15,291 nucleotides of DNA, from NCBI GenBank assembly GCA_023131935.1, contig JAGLYY010000071.1, positions 1 to 15,291 on the forward strand, read 5' to 3'. Source of the stretch: Spirochaetales bacterium. Lineage in GTDB: Bacteria; Spirochaetota; Spirochaetia; JAGLYY01. Positions 15,177 through 15,291 of this stretch are shown here, one piece after another; the stretch's first letter is position 1; each line of letters begins with the position of its first letter. A program made the position numbers and the translations under genes. A model generated the notes under the pieces. That model was given only the letters and a program-made list of their open reading frames with translations. It made no database searches and was not told the origin of the DNA.

Positions 15177-15291
15177 GGAGGGAGTAAATCATTAGGAAGT
15201 GCCCCAAAGCTTATGGGTGTGAATCAGAAATGGAAACTGTTATAGCCACTGCGGTTATTACTCGACCAAACCCTTTTCCACGGCGCCCCGT
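15177..15291 (+). other. Possible start of a further gene with an ATT start codon, cut by the window end
   Basis: After the last gene, GGAGGGAG (15177-15184) is followed by a 6-base gap and ATT at 15191. From there a frame stays open to the window end (33 codons), beginning with residues like (I/M)RKCPKAYGCESEMETV. The codon TAA lies in frame at 15185-15187, so only ATC or ATT could be the start near this site; the first ATG in frame is at 15230 and lacks a good ribosome site. I do not recognise the product. A chance open frame, or a sequencing error changing ATG to ATT, are both possible. Confidence 0.25.

Noticed and set aside
1..15291. CRISPR array, insertion sequence or integrase
   Set aside because: No regularly spaced repeats and no transposase or integrase frame are present.

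Overview
The window is a compact, plus-strand catabolic locus. Ten full-length genes on one strand match the anaerobic purine/urate-degradation cluster known from E. coli (hyuA, ygfK, ssnA, ygeY and xdh genes) and from many anaerobic gut bacteria. The host is most likely a strict or facultative anaerobe: YgfK is a large iron-sulfur flavoprotein and no uricase or other oxygen-dependent step is visible. Base composition looks moderate, about half G+C by eye. I cannot place the phylum from the sequence; an anaerobic bacterium outside the Enterobacteria (Bacillota- or Spirochaetota-like) is only a guess.

Layout. Positions 1-243 are a leader with short AATCCT-type repeats, small inverted repeats and a possible -10 box. 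Unit 1 (244-4703) is a hydantoinase-type amidohydrolase (HyuA-like) coupled by a TAATG overlap to YgfK. Positions 4704-5014 hold a repeat element built around a 20-bp perfect palindrome, a possible promoter, and two mini-ORFs chained by ATGA overlaps into the next gene. Unit 2 (5015-15124) is SsnA, YgeY peptidase/deacylase, a threonine-synthase-like PLP enzyme, the three subunits of a xanthine-dehydrogenase-type molybdenum hydroxylase (Mo, 2Fe-2S, FAD), a second and unusual PLP enzyme of 487 residues with a TrpB-like TGAHK site, and an 8-oxoguanine-deaminase-like aminohydrolase. Positions 15125-15291 hold no complete gene, only a possible partial ORF with an ATT start.

How the genes may work together (inference). 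The Mo hydroxylase and the 8-oxoguanine deaminase would turn purines into xanthine/urate with release of ammonia. YgfK, with flavin and Fe-S centres, would supply electrons for a redox step on the purine. SsnA and HyuA are metal-dependent ring-opening hydrolases, YgeY cleaves an amide or ureido bond, and a PLP enzyme finishes the amino-acid-like product. In E. coli the PLP step belongs to YgeX (2,3-diaminopropionate ammonia-lyase), next to the carbamoyltransferase YgeW. Neither is present here; instead two different fold-type-II PLP enzymes sit in the operon. That replacement is the most interesting feature of the window.
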